From: CAVZLD01 sp964522605
GTDB lineage: Bacteria > Planctomycetota > Planctomycetia > Pirellulales > Pirellulaceae
Assembly (NCBI GenBank): GCA_964522605.1
Contig: CAZFWV010000361.1
Coordinates: 1-6,889 of the forward strand
Reading direction: 5' to 3'
DNA: 6,889 nt
Made by a program: the position numbers and the translations under genes. The notes under the pieces are model-generated. The model made no database searches. It saw nothing but the letters and a program-made list of their open reading frames with translations, and was not told the DNA's origin. Below, piece by piece: positions 6,554 through 6,889 of this stretch (position 1 is the first letter of the stretch; each line of letters starts with the position of its first letter).

Positions 6554-6681
6554 ACTCGCCGAATCAGCATGCATCGGCCGGGCCGGTGGTATGACAAAGG
6601 CTCCGAAATCGAAAAGGGGCCGGAAGAGATTACAAGCACGAAGCGCAAGCGAGTGTGTATTCCCAGCAGGCCCGGGGCTCG

Positions 6682-6822
6682 CTCGCGCTTTTTGAAGTTG
6701 CACGTAGCCGAATTCGTGAGAATTCGGAGGCTGTGCGAATGGGTCCCCCCTACGAGATCCCTCCGAATTCTCACGAATTCGGCTACGAACGAACGAAATG
6801 TAAAACTTCAAAACTCGCGCTT
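6682..6822. repeat. 9-bp target-site duplication around copy 3
   Basis: CTCGCGCTT is present at 6682-6690 and 6814-6822, directly bordering the element. Collapsing the two copies restores the right arm of the palindrome that begins at 6636. Confidence 0.87.
6691..6813. mobile_element. MITE-like 123-bp non-coding mobile element, copy 3
   Basis: The same size and plan as copy 1: left end TTTGAAGTTGC, 24-bp arms at 6704-6727 and 6763-6786 that are perfect inverted complements, a 35-bp spacer, and a right tail matching copy 1 at 24 of 27 positions, ending in ACTTCAAAA. It is flanked by the perfect 9-bp direct repeat CTCGCGCTT (6682-6690 and 6814-6822), different from the one at copy 1, which shows independent insertion. 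No coding capacity. It lies 137 bp after the stop of the propeller gene, inside another repeat. Confidence 0.87.
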
Positions 6823-6858
6823 CATGCTCGCAAAAAACGGCGGAGCCTGATTGGTTCG

Positions 6859-6875
6859 CACCAGCATCGCTGGTG
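6859..6875 (+). terminator. Hairpin, possible weak terminator
   Basis: CACCAGC and GCTGGTG pair perfectly as a 7-bp stem with an ATC loop, followed by GTTTC. The T-run is too short for a classical intrinsic terminator and it lies about 300 bp after the propeller stop, so it may instead be another dispersed repeat or belong to a gene beyond the window. Confidence 0.3.
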
Positions 6876-6889
6876 GTTTCTGCAGTCGA

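Larger units (their letters stand above)
6636..6831. repeat. Second palindromic repeat family, split by mobile element copy 3
   Basis: The left arm at 6636-6653 starts GCACGAAGCGCAAGCGAG. The matching right arm is broken: CTCGCTCGCGCTT at 6678-6690 and, after the 123-bp insertion and its duplicated 9 bp, CATGCTCGC at 6823-6831. Rejoined, the right arm complements the left at about 17 of 20 positions around a 24-bp loop. I recall this motif as a dispersed repeat in planctomycete genomes. It is non-coding. The 137 bp between the propeller stop and 6690 otherwise shows no gene and no convincing terminator. Confidence 0.75.

Noticed and set aside
303..6786. CRISPR repeats (repeated 24-mers)
   Set aside because: The repeats are dispersed kilobases apart, paired as inverted arms, and bordered by target-site duplications; no regular array exists.

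Overview
The window looks like chromosomal DNA of a marine-type planctomycete, most likely in or near the Pirellulaceae (Rhodopirellula/Blastopirellula relatives). This is inferred from three things: a very large secreted sulfatase, a PQQ-like propeller protein opening with the ENWPRFRGPTGQG motif common in that phylum, and dispersed palindromic repeats whose spurious translations (RSRIRENS, TKRKRV) I recall from many planctomycete genomes. No marker gene proves the assignment.

Layout. Positions 1-71 (minus) hold only the first 23 codons of a secreted protein. Positions 407-4783 (minus) hold one 1458-residue exported protein that joins two complete, unlike type I sulfatase domains to a DUF2961/GH172-like glycosidase domain. 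Positions 4784-5263 are a divergent intergenic region carrying a palindromic repeat core. Positions 5264-6553 (plus) encode a 429-residue exported PQQ-like beta-propeller protein. Positions 6554-6889 contain no gene, but a palindromic repeat interrupted by a second mobile element, and a terminal hairpin.

The tri-modular enzyme would remove sulfate at two kinds of site and cleave a (probably furanosidic) glycosidic bond in one secreted chain, which fits polysaccharide use by planctomycetes. The propeller gene is divergent and only loosely linked; its role is unknown. The truncated gene at the left edge has the same direction as the sulfatase gene and lies downstream of it, so it could be co-transcribed, or use its own weak promoter candidate.

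The main discovery is a small non-coding mobile element. Two copies (291-413 and 6691-6813) are each 123 bp, have inverted-repeat ends and two 24-bp inverted arms, and are flanked by different perfect 9-bp direct repeats, as target-site duplications would be. One copy landed in the last codons of the sulfatase gene and supplied a new stop codon with almost no change to the protein. The other landed inside an unrelated palindromic repeat. A third, diverged core sits between the divergent genes. Each arm folds into an 8-bp hairpin with a GTGA (GNRA) loop, kept in all six arms with one compensated stem change.
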